Numbered from the stretch's first letter, positions 1 to 8,819 are shown. The stretch: DNA of 64,000 nt from Psychrobacter sp. 28M-43 (GCF_014770435.1 NZ_CP061739.1:1612001-1676000), one strand, 5' to 3'. Notes: generated from the sequence alone by a model not told the origin. A program made the numbers and translations.

Positions 1-2485
1 CATCGTCACATAGTTGGCTATAGGCCTCTGCAATATTCATATTGGCTTTGGTAAAGGCCATCTCGATATTACTGATAAATACGCTAAAAAACGGCCAGTG
101 CTTATTCATCTCTTTCATCAATGTTTCGTCTTTTTTGACGCTATCTAGCGCACTACCGACGCCATACCAAGCAGGCAGGGTAAAGCGTGCTAACGACCAG
201 CCAAACACCCAAGGAATCGCTCGCAAGGTGGTCTTACTTGGCAGACCTTTTTTGCGATGGGCTGGACGTGAGCCAATGTTTAATAACGAGATTTCTTGTA
301 CAGGGGTGACCTCGGAGTAGAATTTATAAAACCCTTCGGTATGATCAGTCAGCTCGCGATAGCGTTGCTCACCTGCGTCTGCTAAGCGTGCAAACAGCGC
401 TTCATACTCTGGCAACTCAGTCGGTTGTACCACAAACCTTGTTGAGCAGGCTTTGAGTGTACCCGTAATCGCCATGGTCAGCTCAAATACAGCGGTATCT
501 GTATTGGCATACTTGGCATAGAGCACTTCGCCTTGCTCAGTTACCTTAATCTGCCCATGCAGCGTGCCTGCTGGCTGTGCCGCAATGGCTTTGTGCGTTG
601 ATCCACCACCACGGCTCACAGAACCGCCACGACCATGGAACAAGCGTGTTTTTATACCATATTGTTCAGCAATGTTATTAATGGTTTGCTGTGCACTATA
701 AAGTTGCCATGCTGAAGTGATAATACCGCCGTCTTTTGATGAGTCCGAATAACCTAGCATAATCTCTTGCGTGTTGTTCGTGTTCCGTAGCAGTCCACGA
801 TACAGTGGATTGTCTAATACGGCAGGCAAGATTTTATCGATATTTTTGAGATCTTCGATGGTCTCAAACAACGGCGCAACTGGCAAATCAGCAGACAACT
901 GGCCTTCGTCATCAATTCTGCATAAGCCTGCAAACCGCATGAGCAGCAATACTTCTAGTAGCTGGCTAGCATTATTGGTCATCGAGATCACATAGCTACC
1001 AAAAGTAGCCTGTCCCACCAGTTTGCGTAGAGTAGCGACCGAATTCATCAGTGACAATTGCTCACGCGTTTTGTCTGTCAGGTTATCAGTATAGATAAGC
1101 GGCGTGCCTGGTTTTTCTAGCAAGCGCGTCAACCACTCTTGACGTTCGGTTTCGCTTAGCGTCTGATAATCAGGCAGGTTGGAGGCACTAGCAAAGATAT
1201 CTGCAATCACTTCGCCATGGTATGACGACTCTTGACGGATATCGAGCGCTGCCAAATGAAAGCCGCAAGTTTTGACCAAACGAATCACATCTAGCAGTAA
1301 TCCTTCTGCGTGTGCCGTATCGTGTGTATTGACACTTTGACGGATAATGCGCAGGTCTTCTAGTAATTCTTCTGGATTGGCATAGGCATCTTTTTCAGCT
1401 TCGATGTCCGTGCCTTTGCTTTGGATGCGGCGATTGGTGGCTTTGACTTTAGTCAGAATAATAGAGAGTAGTCGACGATATGGCTCATTGCTATAGTCAT
1501 CGAGGTTATAGTCAAACACACGCTGATCGAGCTCATCATAACTTTTGATCTTGGCATATACGTCAGGTGAAACGGTGACAATAGTGTCACTATGAATCAG
1601 CTGTCGGCGCAGTTTTTTGAGTAGCACTTGATAGTGACGCAGCACGGTATCAGCATGCATCAATACGGCAAGCTCTGTGGTCTCAAAAGTCACAAAAGGA
1701 TTGCCATCTCTATCACCACCAATCCATGAACCAAAGCTCATAAATGCAGGCAGTGGATAGTCTGTGAGCTCTGGATAGATATCGACAATGGCTTTTTTGA
1801 TATTACGATACACTTTAGGAATGGCATTGAACAAACTGGCATTAAAGTAATGCAGACCGTTATTAATCTCGTCATATACCAATGGCTTGCGGGTGCGCAC
1901 TTCGTCAGACGACCATAATAGATCAATCGTTTGCGCAGTTTGTTCTTTAGCTTGCTCGTAGGCGAAGCTGTTTTCAGACACGTTATTTAAAGCGTCGCTA
2001 TGCGTGAATAGACTTTGTAAGATATTCATCGTAGTACGGCGGCGCGCTTCGGTAGGATGCGCCGTAAATACAGGTGTAAACTTTAGCTGATCAATCAGCT
2101 CTTGCATTTGAGCGGGCTCGATATTGCGTTCACGACACTCAAGTAAGGTACGACGAAATGATCCTTCCCAGCTTTGCTCAGACTGCATACGCTGCGCATG
2201 ACGCTGCTCACGCAAGTAATTCTCTTCGCTTAGATTGGCTAGGAAAAAATAGATAGAAAAGCCGCGTATGACGTTTTTTAAGGTTTGATTGTCTAAAGAA
2301 GCAATAAAATCGATAAGCTGCTGTTTATGCGCCTCATTCGGCTCACGGCGCTGTTGAATAAAGCCTTTGCGCAGCGTCTCAATCGTATCTAGCGTCTGCT
2401 CACCAGATTGGCGAGAAATAGCATCGCCTAATAATGAACCCAACAAGCTGGTGCGTTTACGTAGTACGTTGTTATCTAGTGTCAT
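1..2485 (-). CDS. ppc: Phosphoenolpyruvate carboxylase, 3' end outside window
   Basis: Carboxylates phosphoenolpyruvate to oxaloacetate, replenishing the TCA cycle in the cytoplasm. The frame is open from an ATG at 2485 to the left edge, giving about 828 codons, so the C-terminus is missing from the window. Family signatures are visible: FTAHPTEARRRT in the N-terminal third, carrying the catalytic His, and FHGRGGSVSRGGGS further on, a slight variant of the usual FHGRGGTVGRGGGP loop. AAGGTTGAAG just upstream of the ATG serves as ribosome-binding site. The downstream neighbour on the same strand cannot be seen; the integrase gene lies upstream. Identification is secure; the only limitation is the cut at the window edge. 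Confidence 0.95.
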   Translation of the reverse strand, partial: MTLDNNVLRKRTSLLGSLLGDAISRQSGEQTLDTIETLRKGFIQQRREPNEAHKQQLIDFIASLDNQTLKNVIRGFSIYFFLANLSEENYLREQRHAQRMQSEQSWEGSFRRTLLECRERNIEPAQMQELIDQLKFTPVFTAHPTEARRRTTMNILQSLFTHSDALNNVSENSFAYEQAKEQTAQTIDLLWSSDEVRTRKPLVYDEINNGLHYFNASLFNAIPKVYRNIKKAIVDIYPELTDYPLPAFMSFGSWIGGDRDGNPFVTFETTELAVLMHADTVLRHYQVLLKKLRRQLIHSDTIVTVSPDVYAKIKSYDELDQRVFDYNLDDYSNEPYRRLLSIILTKVKATNRRIQSKGTDIEAEKDAYANPEELLEDLRIIRQSVNTHDTAHAEGLLLDVIRLVKTCGFHLAALDIRQESSYHGEVIADIFASASNLPDYQTLSETERQEWLTRLLEKPGTPLIYTDNLTDKTREQLSLMNSVATLRKLVGQATFGSYVISMTNNASQLLEVLLLMRFAGLCRIDDEGQLSADLPVAPLFETIEDLKNIDKILPAVLDNPLYRGLLRNTNNTQEIMLGYSDSSKDGGIITSAWQLYSAQQTINNIAEQYGIKTRLFHGRGGSVSRGGGSTHKAIAAQPAGTLHGQIKVTEQGEVLYAKYANTDTAVFELTMAITGTLKACSTRFVVQPTELPEYEALFARLADAGEQRYRELTDHTEGFYKFYSEVTPVQEISLLNIGSRPAHRKKGLPSKTTLRAIPWVFGWSLARFTLPAWYGVGSALDSVKKDETLMKEMNKHWPFFSVFISNIEMAFTKANMNIAEAYSQLCDD

Positions 2486-2698
2486 CTTCAACCTTCCTAT
2501 CAAATGAGTGGATACAATACTATGGTTATCTTATACATAATATCCTTATGGTTTTTTGCAATTTAACATAAATAGGTGAGGCCTGCTTGATGTTGATAGC
2601 AACTTTTTTTGCTAATTAACCTTTATGACACTATTACTAATATATGGCGAAGTCTGTTCTTCAGCAGTTATTAGACAAAACTTATTTAGATTATTTCT
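2486..2698. other. Gap between ppc and the integrase
   Basis: AT-rich spacer that must contain the ppc promoter. No tRNA or other usual integration target is visible. A weak hairpin (TAGCAA/TTGCTA around 2596-2615) may lie at the 3' end of the integrase transcript. It also contains one copy of a 14-bp direct repeat (2553-2566) that recurs beyond the integrase gene. Confidence 0.4.
2553..2566. repeat. 14-bp direct repeat, left copy (possible att)
   Basis: TTTTTGCAATTTAA occurs here and again at 4665-4678, so the pair brackets the integrase gene and about 700 bp of gene-free DNA. It could be the remains of an attachment-site duplication. The sequence is AT-rich and short, so a chance match is possible. 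Confidence 0.25.
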
Positions 2699-3964
2699 CT
2701 AACGACTCCGAAGATTATCTATATAATCTGCCCAATCTTGCATCATCTGTACCCTAGTATCGATTTCATCAAGTCTGTTATAAGCTCCGCCATGTGTGTC
2801 TTTTATCCTGTGACCTAGCTGTAACTCTGTGAGGATGTCAGAATAGCGTAGCTCAGGCTGTTCCATGAGCAAAGTTTTAGCGGATGCTCGAAATCCATGC
2901 GCACACTGCACATCTTTGTATCCAAGCCGGTGGAATATCTGTACCAACGTCGCTTTACTAATATAAGCATTGCTTGAACCGCGCATCGACGCAAATACAT
3001 GCTCTTTATGCCCTGTAATTGACTGAATGTTTCGTAATCGAGAAATCACTTGCGTGGCCAAAGGAACAACTAAGTGCGAGACCATATCGTCACGACCTTC
3101 GCCTTTGGTCGGGGAGAATGCCCATGTATTAGTATCCCAATCGATGTCATCCCAACGCATCGAGCGCAGATCGATACTACGTACAAACACATAAGGTAAT
3201 AAGTTCATTGCCTCTAATGTAATCTTACTTGCACCTTTAAAAGTGGACATATCCTTTAAGAGAGTCGCAAATTGATCTGGTTTGGTGATGGCTGGCAAGT
3301 GATTGCCTGAATTGGCAGGTGCAAGCTCACCACGGGTATCAATTGCCACATTTCTATCGCACAACCCTCGAGCAACAGCGAATGAAAATACCTTTTCAGT
3401 ATACAAACGAGTGCTAGCACCAACGAAAGTTGCTTGATTTTCATTGTTTTGAATCGACTCACACACGCTTAGTATTATCTCACTGGTGATATCGTTCATT
3501 CTCAAGTCGCCAATTTCACGACACATGTATCCGAGACATAAATCCCAAAACTTAAGGGTCGACTCACTAAATGATGGTTTTTTAGATTTGCCTTGTTGGC
3601 GACCTGATGTTTTGTGATCTCGCCATGCTTTTGCAATCTCAGAAAATGGTGCGTTTTTTAGGTGAGTATATTTATTGGTTTGTTCTTTTTGCTGGATAGC
3701 TTTAGGGTCAGAGCCTTTGGCAACCATATCAAGAATGGTGTCTGCTTTATACTTAACCTCATGGAGACTGACATCCTCAATCTTACCCAACATCATCCTA
3801 GGGCGTTTGCCCTCGATATGCGGATGGGAATAACGTAAGTAGTATTCCTTTTTGCCATTTGGATAAATACGCAGACTTAGGCCAGCCACACCTGAGACAC
3901 TGACAGAATAATCTTTGTCTCGGCATTCGAGCTTATTGATATCGTTTGCAGTGTCGATAGCCAT
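2699..3964 (-). CDS. Tyrosine recombinase/integrase, P4-like with arm-binding domain
   Basis: Site-specific recombinase expected to integrate and excise a mobile island or prophage. The 421-residue protein has an N-terminal arm-type DNA-binding domain (DUF4102-like, about residues 1-95: GLSLRIYPNGKKEYYLRY and the MLGKIEDVSLHEVK segment), a SAM-like core-binding domain (about 100-205) and the catalytic domain. All expected active-site residues are visible: Arg262, His356 and Arg359 in HGFR, His385 and the nucleophile Tyr395 in GAYNR. It therefore looks catalytically intact although no cargo genes remain nearby. The start ATG has no strong Shine-Dalgarno. The element boundaries are unclear because there is no adjacent tRNA. 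The family is well supported; the specific target site is unknown. Confidence 0.9.
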   Translation of the reverse strand: MAIDTANDINKLECRDKDYSVSVSGVAGLSLRIYPNGKKEYYLRYSHPHIEGKRPRMMLGKIEDVSLHEVKYKADTILDMVAKGSDPKAIQQKEQTNKYTHLKNAPFSEIAKAWRDHKTSGRQQGKSKKPSFSESTLKFWDLCLGYMCREIGDLRMNDITSEIILSVCESIQNNENQATFVGASTRLYTEKVFSFAVARGLCDRNVAIDTRGELAPANSGNHLPAITKPDQFATLLKDMSTFKGASKITLEAMNLLPYVFVRSIDLRSMRWDDIDWDTNTWAFSPTKGEGRDDMVSHLVVPLATQVISRLRNIQSITGHKEHVFASMRGSSNAYISKATLVQIFHRLGYKDVQCAHGFRASAKTLLMEQPELRYSDILTELQLGHRIKDTHGGAYNRLDEIDTRVQMMQDWADYIDNLRSR

Positions 3965-4057
3965 AATGTATATCCGTAATATGATAATTAAGGTTAATGA
4001 TAGGTTTATGATTGATGACTTATAAAAAGTCTCTTCTGTAGAAAAACATAGAAGTAT

Positions 4058-4078
4058 TGGACACTGTCATGGACACTG
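4058..4078. repeat. Tandem TGGACACTG repeats upstream of the integrase
   Basis: Two identical 9-mers (4058-4066 and 4070-4078) lie one helical turn apart (12-bp period), about 95 bp upstream of the integrase start. TCATGGACAC from this segment (4067-4076) recurs inverted at 4257-4266. Short repeats of this kind suit integrase arm-type or excisionase sites. This is an inference from position and spacing. Confidence 0.4.
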
Positions 4079-4130
4079 GTATTCATTAGTGTTTTTAGTA
4101 AAATCTTATAGAGTAATAGTTTTAACACTT

Positions 4131-4161
4131 AATTATCCCCAAGTGAACCTTGGGGATAATT
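4131..4161. repeat. Perfect 13-bp inverted repeat
   Basis: AATTATCCCCAAG and its exact reverse complement are separated by a 5-base loop (TGAAC). There is no T-tract on either side, so it does not look like an intrinsic terminator. It lies upstream of the integrase and could be a protein-binding site or a structural element of the island. Confidence 0.55.
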
Positions 4162-4664
4162 ATAACATAGTGGCCAAATAGTGAGTAGGCCATACGCTGA
4201 ATGGGTTACACGGCATTTCTACCAGTTATTTCGATACATAGTTAAATGCGATTATGGTGTCCATGATTGATTCGGCAAGGAGTTGAGCATATTCTCTACA
4301 AAATACATGCTCCTGTACTCGCACAGAATATAAAAATCAGGGTCATAGTGCTGTCCTGTGCAAATTTAGAATGCACCAATTTTGAGAGGTATATAAGAAA
4401 TACATAACGAAAGACCAAATATTTTAAAAAATATCAATAGATAGCTTATTCATTTCAAAAATGGCTTGATAACAATAAACAGAGGATGGCTTTTTGTGGG
4501 TAGATAAAATTTATCGCTACGCAAAAGAAAACAGCGTCAGTTCTAATTATTTAACAATCTGTCTATGAGTTAAATTTGAAAGGTTATACGTGATGACTTG
4601 GGCATAGTGATTGAAGGCTAGATAAGATTAGAAATATTCGAAGGAGTTATATCGTTTGGCTGAG

Positions 4665-4678
4665 TTTTTGCAATTTAA
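4665..4678. repeat. 14-bp direct repeat, right copy (possible att)
   Basis: TTTTTGCAATTTAA, identical to 2553-2566 on the other side of the integrase gene. If real, the pair would delimit a 2.1-kb remnant containing only the integrase. Low confidence because of AT-richness. Confidence 0.25.
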
Positions 4679-5266
4679 TCTGGGTTGGTGATATTAGAGG
4701 ATATCTAACCATACAAACGATGGTTATCACAGCTTTTCTATATTAAGAATTTAACCAGCGGACATAGGTAATAAATAAACTATCGTAGACGAGCAGCCAT
4801 GATCATCTCGAATAAAAAGATAAGAACATATTTGGACGTAGCCATTAGTATTTTATCGAAGCATAGAATATTAATGGCCAATCATATAGAGCATTCAAAT
4901 CTCAACGCCTAATAAATCGTTAGGTGACCAATGTAATAATATGTTTGTGAGAGATGCTTAGAAGTAAAACTGATCAAGCGTGAACTATCATTCAAAAGAT
5001 TCGGTTTAATTAACAGGACAGAGTTAGTTGGCGAGAGCTAAACAGTTTAGTAGGGTGTTTATACCTAGCAGTATCAGAAATGCATGATCGTCATGATTCT
5101 ATAGTTAGTAAGACCTGAGCCTACTACTTAATATACTTTATTTAACATAATATACATTATGCGAAAACAAACCAACGGTTTTAGTAGTTAGACTAAAAAC
5201 CATTTATACCATATCATTCTTATACATTAGAGCAGATTTAATATGAGTTTGAGTTATAGACTTTTA

Positions 5267-5758
5267 CTAACGACAAGTTTCAAGCAAATGCTGACGCAAA
5301 GTTTTGTCAGCCTGATCTAAAACCACATCTGCAACTTGGCAATTTTTATCATTATCGTCACATGACAGCTCATAATAAATATCGCTACCTTGTGCCAAGC
5401 TAACCTGAACCAATCCTTGGTCAGTTATTGAAAACTTTTTGTCTTGCGTATAGTCAGGATCTTGCGAACTCCAAAGTACATCGTAATCTATATTGCAGGA
5501 CGTCTGAGTTTTATCAAAATATTCTTGCTCAAGTTGCATCGCTGCTTGCAAGTCAGCATCAGCATATTGCTGCAGCACTATAGGATTACTCATGCCTTGG
5601 TCATCAATATCTTGTTGGTACATTTTCGTGATAGTCGCAATCTTTATATCAGCCATGGCATTTTGTTTCTGATCGACTGTTGATACATCCGCTATAGCGT
5701 GACCGACAGTCATCAGTCCTATAGTCAATAGTAATATCAGCGATTTATATGTTGGCAT
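5267..5758 (-). CDS. Small secreted protein of unknown function
   Basis: A 163-residue protein with a clear Sec signal peptide (KSLILLLTIGLMTVGHAIA, probable cleavage near residue 23), so it is predicted to be periplasmic. The mature part is acidic and holds four Cys (CNIDY, SCDDNDKNC, ETC at the C-terminus), which suggests disulfides. The segment ADADLQAAMQLEQEYFDKTQ looks helical. I recognise no family. GAGAATAAG before the ATG is a plausible ribosome-binding site. It is divergent from the lipoprotein gene that follows and may share its promoter region (5759-5960). The reading frame and signal peptide argue for a real gene; function is unknown. Confidence 0.7.
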   Translation of the reverse strand: MPTYKSLILLLTIGLMTVGHAIADVSTVDQKQNAMADIKIATITKMYQQDIDDQGMSNPIVLQQYADADLQAAMQLEQEYFDKTQTSCNIDYDVLWSSQDPDYTQDKKFSITDQGLVQVSLAQGSDIYYELSCDDNDKNCQVADVVLDQADKTLRQHLLETCR

Positions 5759-5960
5759 CTTATTCTCTGCGAGCTTTTGTCCTATAAGTGTTACCGACTA
5801 TTACATCACACCTATATTCGGACTCTGCTGTATTATCGTATCATTCAGGTTTACTTACCAAAATATCTATTACATAGCATTTTTATGGTATTTTTTACCG
5901 GTTCCCATGACAATTTATAGTGATATTTCTTTCGCTAATAACTGTGCTAAGGATGATTTT

Positions 5961-6629
5961 ATGATGACATTACCTGCTTTTTTTAAGGAAAAATCTGCGA
6001 CATTAGCCTCTAGCAGCCTTCTGTTACTCACGCTAGCTGCTACGGGTTGTCAGTCTGCTTCTGAGTCCAGTGAAGCCATTGTGTCTCAGCCAACCAGTAG
6101 TTCATCAACACCTATTAATGCTGATATCAGTCAGCAAACCCTTAGACAGCAAGCGTTACGTATACAGCGTGCACTGGCAAATAAGGATTTTTCTCGAATC
6201 ACTAATGATATCCATCCAACACGTGGCGTTCGTTTTTCGATGTACGCTTATGTACGGCCTAAGTCAGATAAAGTCTTTAGTCGTGGGCAATTTGCACAGT
6301 ATTTACAGCAGTCCAACATTCAATTTACTTGGGGCGAAAAAGACGGTACTGGCGATCTGTTGGTCACGCCGCTGCCTACTTATTTAGATACTTGGGTGGA
6401 TGGCAAAAAATTCAATAGTGCTAGTATCAATGTCAATGAATTCAAAAATAATGGTAACTCTATCAATAACTTAAAACAGATATACCAAACATCAGATGTT
6501 GTAGAATTTTATTATAAAGGCACGGATGAGTATGATGGTATGGACTGGCGTGTTTTGCGCTTGGTATTTGATGAGTATCAAGGCAAGCGATATCTGGTGG
6601 CCATTATTAATGATCAATGGACGGTTTAA
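5961..6629 (+). CDS. Putative lipoprotein of unknown function
   Basis: A 222-residue protein from the ATG at 5961, chosen because AAGGAT lies 7 bases upstream and the sequence then begins directly with a signal peptide (longer in-frame starts reach 5907). The hydrophobic segment SLLLLTLAATGC ends in a lipobox, so it is likely an outer- or inner-membrane-anchored lipoprotein. After a Ser/Thr-rich linker the mature domain contains RQQALRIQRALANKDFSRI and HPTRGVRFSMYAYV, then a C-terminal part ending YLVAIINDQWTV. The pattern resembles small periplasmic domains with an SH3- or NTF2-like strand layout, but I cannot assign a family. Real gene likely; function unknown. Confidence 0.75.
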   Translation: MMTLPAFFKEKSATLASSSLLLLTLAATGCQSASESSEAIVSQPTSSSSTPINADISQQTLRQQALRIQRALANKDFSRITNDIHPTRGVRFSMYAYVRPKSDKVFSRGQFAQYLQQSNIQFTWGEKDGTGDLLVTPLPTYLDTWVDGKKFNSASINVNEFKNNGNSINNLKQIYQTSDVVEFYYKGTDEYDGMDWRVLRLVFDEYQGKRYLVAIINDQWTV

Positions 6630-6705
6630 GGCGTAGAAAAACGATTGCCCGACAACTTCTATAAGACTTGTTTAAATGGGCAGCCTACTCTATCTGGTTA
6701 TAAGT

Positions 6706-6735
6706 GCTGTATATATTCAAGTAAATATATACAGC
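6706..6735. repeat. 12-bp inverted repeat after the lipoprotein gene
   Basis: GCTGTATATATT and its exact reverse complement are separated by CAAGTA. It lies between the lipoprotein gene (+) and the rhuM remnant (-). No T-run follows immediately, so it is at best a weak terminator. Confidence 0.4.
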
Positions 6736-6766
6736 AGCTTGTGCTACATGGTTTTTGTTATCGTTT

Positions 6767-7227
6767 TTAATGACAAGCTTTGTTAGTTTTAAGATCGGGA
6801 CTTTGTGCCGGTTTTTTGATTAATTTTAGCGCTTGTTGTAGCTCGCTTGAGTTTTTATAGAAGCGCTGTTGATTGAGCGTATAGCCTTGTACCAAGTATT
6901 CACGTAAGCGCTGCGTTGCCCAACGTCTAAATTGCACACCTTCATGAGATTTGATGCGATAACCGACTGATATAATCACATCTAAGTCATAAAAAATCAC
7001 CGGACAGTCTGAATTTGCATATTGCTTTTTTTAGCGATTTCTTCATCTTTCATGGCATTGGTGATATGACGAAAAATGACTGGTTGATCACGACCAAACA
7101 ACTCAGTCATTTATGCTTGTGACAGCCAGACAGTCTCTTGCTCAAAACGTACATCTACTTGCACCTTTCCATCAGTACTTTCATAAATTTCTACTTTTGC
7201 CACATTATCACTTATAGTGTTAGTCAC
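6767..7227 (-). pseudogene. Broken rhuM-like virulence-associated gene
   Basis: Translation of the minus strand from GTG at 7227 gives an N-terminus typical of the RhuM family (KVEIYESTDGKVQVDVRFEQETVWLSQ). An in-frame TAA then replaces the expected Gln codon before MTELFGRDQPVIFRHITNAM. A second lesion, a frameshift or small deletion near 7015-7030 next to an A7 run, moves the frame to NSDCPVIFYDLDVIISVGYR, which continues to a premature end at KTNKACH*, where intact members continue for a further domain. RhuM proteins are found in mobile elements and pathogenicity islands and their biochemistry is poorly known. Three independent defects make this a pseudogene. The fragment 6767-7000 alone would be misread as a 77-residue gene. 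Confidence 0.8.
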
Positions 7228-7301
7228 CTCAGCTTCCCCAATTGCAATATGCTTATGCTATATTAAATACAGCTTACTATCACCATCTCTATAAATATCA
7301 T

Positions 7302-8045
7302 TTATAACGGCGTCTGACGAAAGAATTTCACCATAATCTCATAAATATCTGGATAAGCATCAACCAGCTTTTGTGGCGTTTCAAAAAAAACCTCACTGAG
7401 GACGGCAAAAAATTCTGCAGGATTGGTTGCGCCATAACGATCAAGCCCTGACTTGCGATGTGTTTGAAAATCTTCAAAATCGCGGCTCATAATCTGTGTC
7501 CAGTTTGCAGGATCCATATCAGGTTGCATCGGTGGAAAACCATTGGCGCGGCCGTTCATCATATCGAGCTTATGTACAAATTCATGAATGACAACGTTGT
7601 GTCCATCACGTTCGCCTGAGTGCTTGGCATCTTTCCATGAAAGAATAACAGGCCCTCGCAGCCATGCTTCCCCGCTACGGTGTTGACTGCCTTCGTGAAC
7701 GATACCAAATTCATCTACCGTGGTGCTAGCACTCTTGTACGAGCCAGGATAAATGATGATGGATGACCAACCAGCATACCAGTCAAGACCTAAGTTCAAG
7801 ATAGGCAAACAGGCTTGTAGTGCAATAGATTGTCTGACAGCATCGGTAATCTCAAAACCTTGTGCACCAGTGATAGATTTATCAGCCAAAAATAACGTTG
7901 CTAGCTCAAATAAATGTGTCATCTCGTCAACACTCAATCTATCGAGTATCACAATACGCTCAGCCGCCTGCATCCAGTTAGCTCGAGTAAATTCGCTGTT
8001 GTCTAATATACGCTGTTCACGCCAGTCTTTTATGATGCCAAACAT
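7302..8045 (-). CDS. mtfA: MtfA-family M90 zinc metallopeptidase
   Basis: Cytoplasmic zinc aminopeptidase-like protein; in E. coli MtfA binds the glucose repressor Mlc and so affects ptsG expression. The 247-residue product matches family length. The zinc motif HEFVH (about residues 153-157) sits in NVVIHEFVHKLDMMNG, with a downstream Glu in NPAEFFAVLSEVFFE as the probable third ligand. The N-terminal half has the usual LDRLSVDEMTHLFELATLFL segment. AAGGAT lies a few bases upstream of the ATG. Whether an Mlc partner exists in this organism cannot be seen, so the regulatory role is transferred by family only. Confidence 0.9.
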   Translation of the reverse strand: MFGIIKDWREQRILDNSEFTRANWMQAAERIVILDRLSVDEMTHLFELATLFLADKSITGAQGFEITDAVRQSIALQACLPILNLGLDWYAGWSSIIIYPGSYKSASTTVDEFGIVHEGSQHRSGEAWLRGPVILSWKDAKHSGERDGHNVVIHEFVHKLDMMNGRANGFPPMQPDMDPANWTQIMSRDFEDFQTHRKSGLDRYGATNPAEFFAVLSEVFFETPQKLVDAYPDIYEIMVKFFRQTPL

Positions 8046-8128
8046 AATTTTCTATCCTTAAACCTTACGACATTGAAATAACTCAGCCTAGCATGCACTC
8101 ACCTGCTACAAATATACCAATATCGTTA

Positions 8129-8701
8129 TTAAGAACACTTTATAGCATCCAACTGTACTTCAACCACACGAAGTGCCATCGTCTTCCAGTCTAGCTCCAG
8201 TCCATCGGCGAACACCACATGGTGACTGATACTGACGTACCCATGTACGATTGCCCAGATATCTAACGCTATTTGCCGACGTTGCGTCACGCTAGCCTCT
8301 TCTGATAAATAAGAACCTGCCACCCGCACCAATTTTGAAAACGCGCTGTCTCTTGCTGCAATGGCCTCGATTGAGGGCTGATATCCTGCATCAGATTCCC
8401 CAAAAATCAGCCGATAGTGCGCCTCATATTTCTCGCCTACATTGAGATACCCTAGGCACGCCTCTAGCACTTGCTCTTTGTTTGCTCTACCCTCTGGAAT
8501 GACATCCATGGCTTCACGGACGAGATTAAATCCTTCTATGTACAGCGCATCTAGTATGCCTTGCTTACCTTGGAAGTGACTGTATATACCGATGGTGGAC
8601 AGTCCTGCCCGCTTGGATATAGCGCGTACGCTCAAGGCGTCCCCGCCCCCTTCTAAGAAAAGCTCAGATGCGGCGTTTAGTATTTTGGTTCTGGCATCCA
8701 T
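8129..8701 (-). CDS. TetR-family transcriptional repressor
   Basis: A 190-residue regulator with an N-terminal helix-turn-helix (TKILNAASELFLEGG then SVRAISKRAGLSTIGIYSHF) and a variable ligand-binding C-terminal domain. I place the start at ATG 8701; a longer frame begins with TTG at 8725 but would overlap the -10 box of its own promoter. The gene is divergent from the flavin oxidoreductase and DUF2855 pair. Two identical palindromes lie in the shared promoter, so it very probably represses that pair and itself. The inducing ligand is unknown. Confidence 0.9.
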   Translation of the reverse strand: MDARTKILNAASELFLEGGGDALSVRAISKRAGLSTIGIYSHFQGKQGILDALYIEGFNLVREAMDVIPEGRANKEQVLEACLGYLNVGEKYEAHYRLIFGESDAGYQPSIEAIAARDSAFSKLVRVAGSYLSEEASVTQRRQIALDIWAIVHGYVSISHHVVFADGLELDWKTMALRVVEVQLDAIKCS

Positions 8702-8724
8702 TAGATTCTCACTATGTCTTGACA

Positions 8725-8730
8725 ATTATA
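8725..8730 (-). promoter_or_regulatory. Consensus -10 box of the tetR promoter
   Basis: Reads TATAAT on the minus strand, placing the transcript start about 8718 and leaving a short leader to ATG 8701. The upstream -35 region is poor. It overlaps operator 1, consistent with autoregulation. Confidence 0.5.
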
Positions 8731-8740
8731 ACAGTGTTAT
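8728..8740. promoter_or_regulatory. TetR operator 1 (13-bp palindrome)
   Basis: ATAACAGTGTTAT is a perfect 6-bp inverted repeat around a central base. The same palindrome (reverse complement) recurs with its centre 21 bp away, two helical turns. It overlaps the divergent promoter elements. Confidence 0.75.
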
Positions 8741-8748
8741 TCTAGTAT

Positions 8749-8761
8749 ATAACACTGTTAT
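8749..8761. promoter_or_regulatory. TetR operator 2 (13-bp palindrome)
   Basis: ATAACACTGTTAT, the reverse complement of operator 1. It lies just downstream of the candidate -10 of the oxidoreductase promoter, where a bound dimer would interfere with initiation. Confidence 0.75.
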
Positions 8762-8819
8762 ACACAAACAATTATGAATTGATTGTGTTGATAGAAACTC
8801 AACTTAGAGTAAGGACGCT

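Larger units (their letters stand above)
3965..5266. other. 1.3-kb gene-free region beside the integrase
   Basis: No convincing coding frame of about 60 codons or more was found on either strand, and the sequence is strongly AT-rich. It contains tandem TGGACACTG repeats (4058-4078), an inverted copy of part of them (4257-4266), a perfect 13-bp hairpin (4131-4161) and the right copy of a 14-bp direct repeat (4665-4678). The likeliest reading is the control/attachment region and decayed interior of an integrative element. No ncRNA could be recognised. Confidence 0.5.
8719..8748 (+). promoter_or_regulatory. Promoter of the oxidoreductase-DUF2855 operon
   Basis: A consensus -35 TTGACA at 8719-8724 is followed after 18 bp by TAGTAT (8743-8748) as a candidate -10. 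The first palindromic operator fills the spacer, so bound repressor would block RNA polymerase. The gene start is at 8820. Confidence 0.6.

Noticed and set aside
4600..4700. Short ORF after AAGGAG at about 4641
   Set aside because: The frame closes after about a dozen codons and has no support.
6767..7000. Stand-alone 77-residue gene
   Set aside because: It is the C-terminal piece of the broken rhuM-like gene, starting at an internal GTG.
8702..8725. TTG start for the TetR gene
   Set aside because: It would lie on the TATAAT -10 box of its own promoter; ATG 8701 is in frame and fits the family N-terminus.
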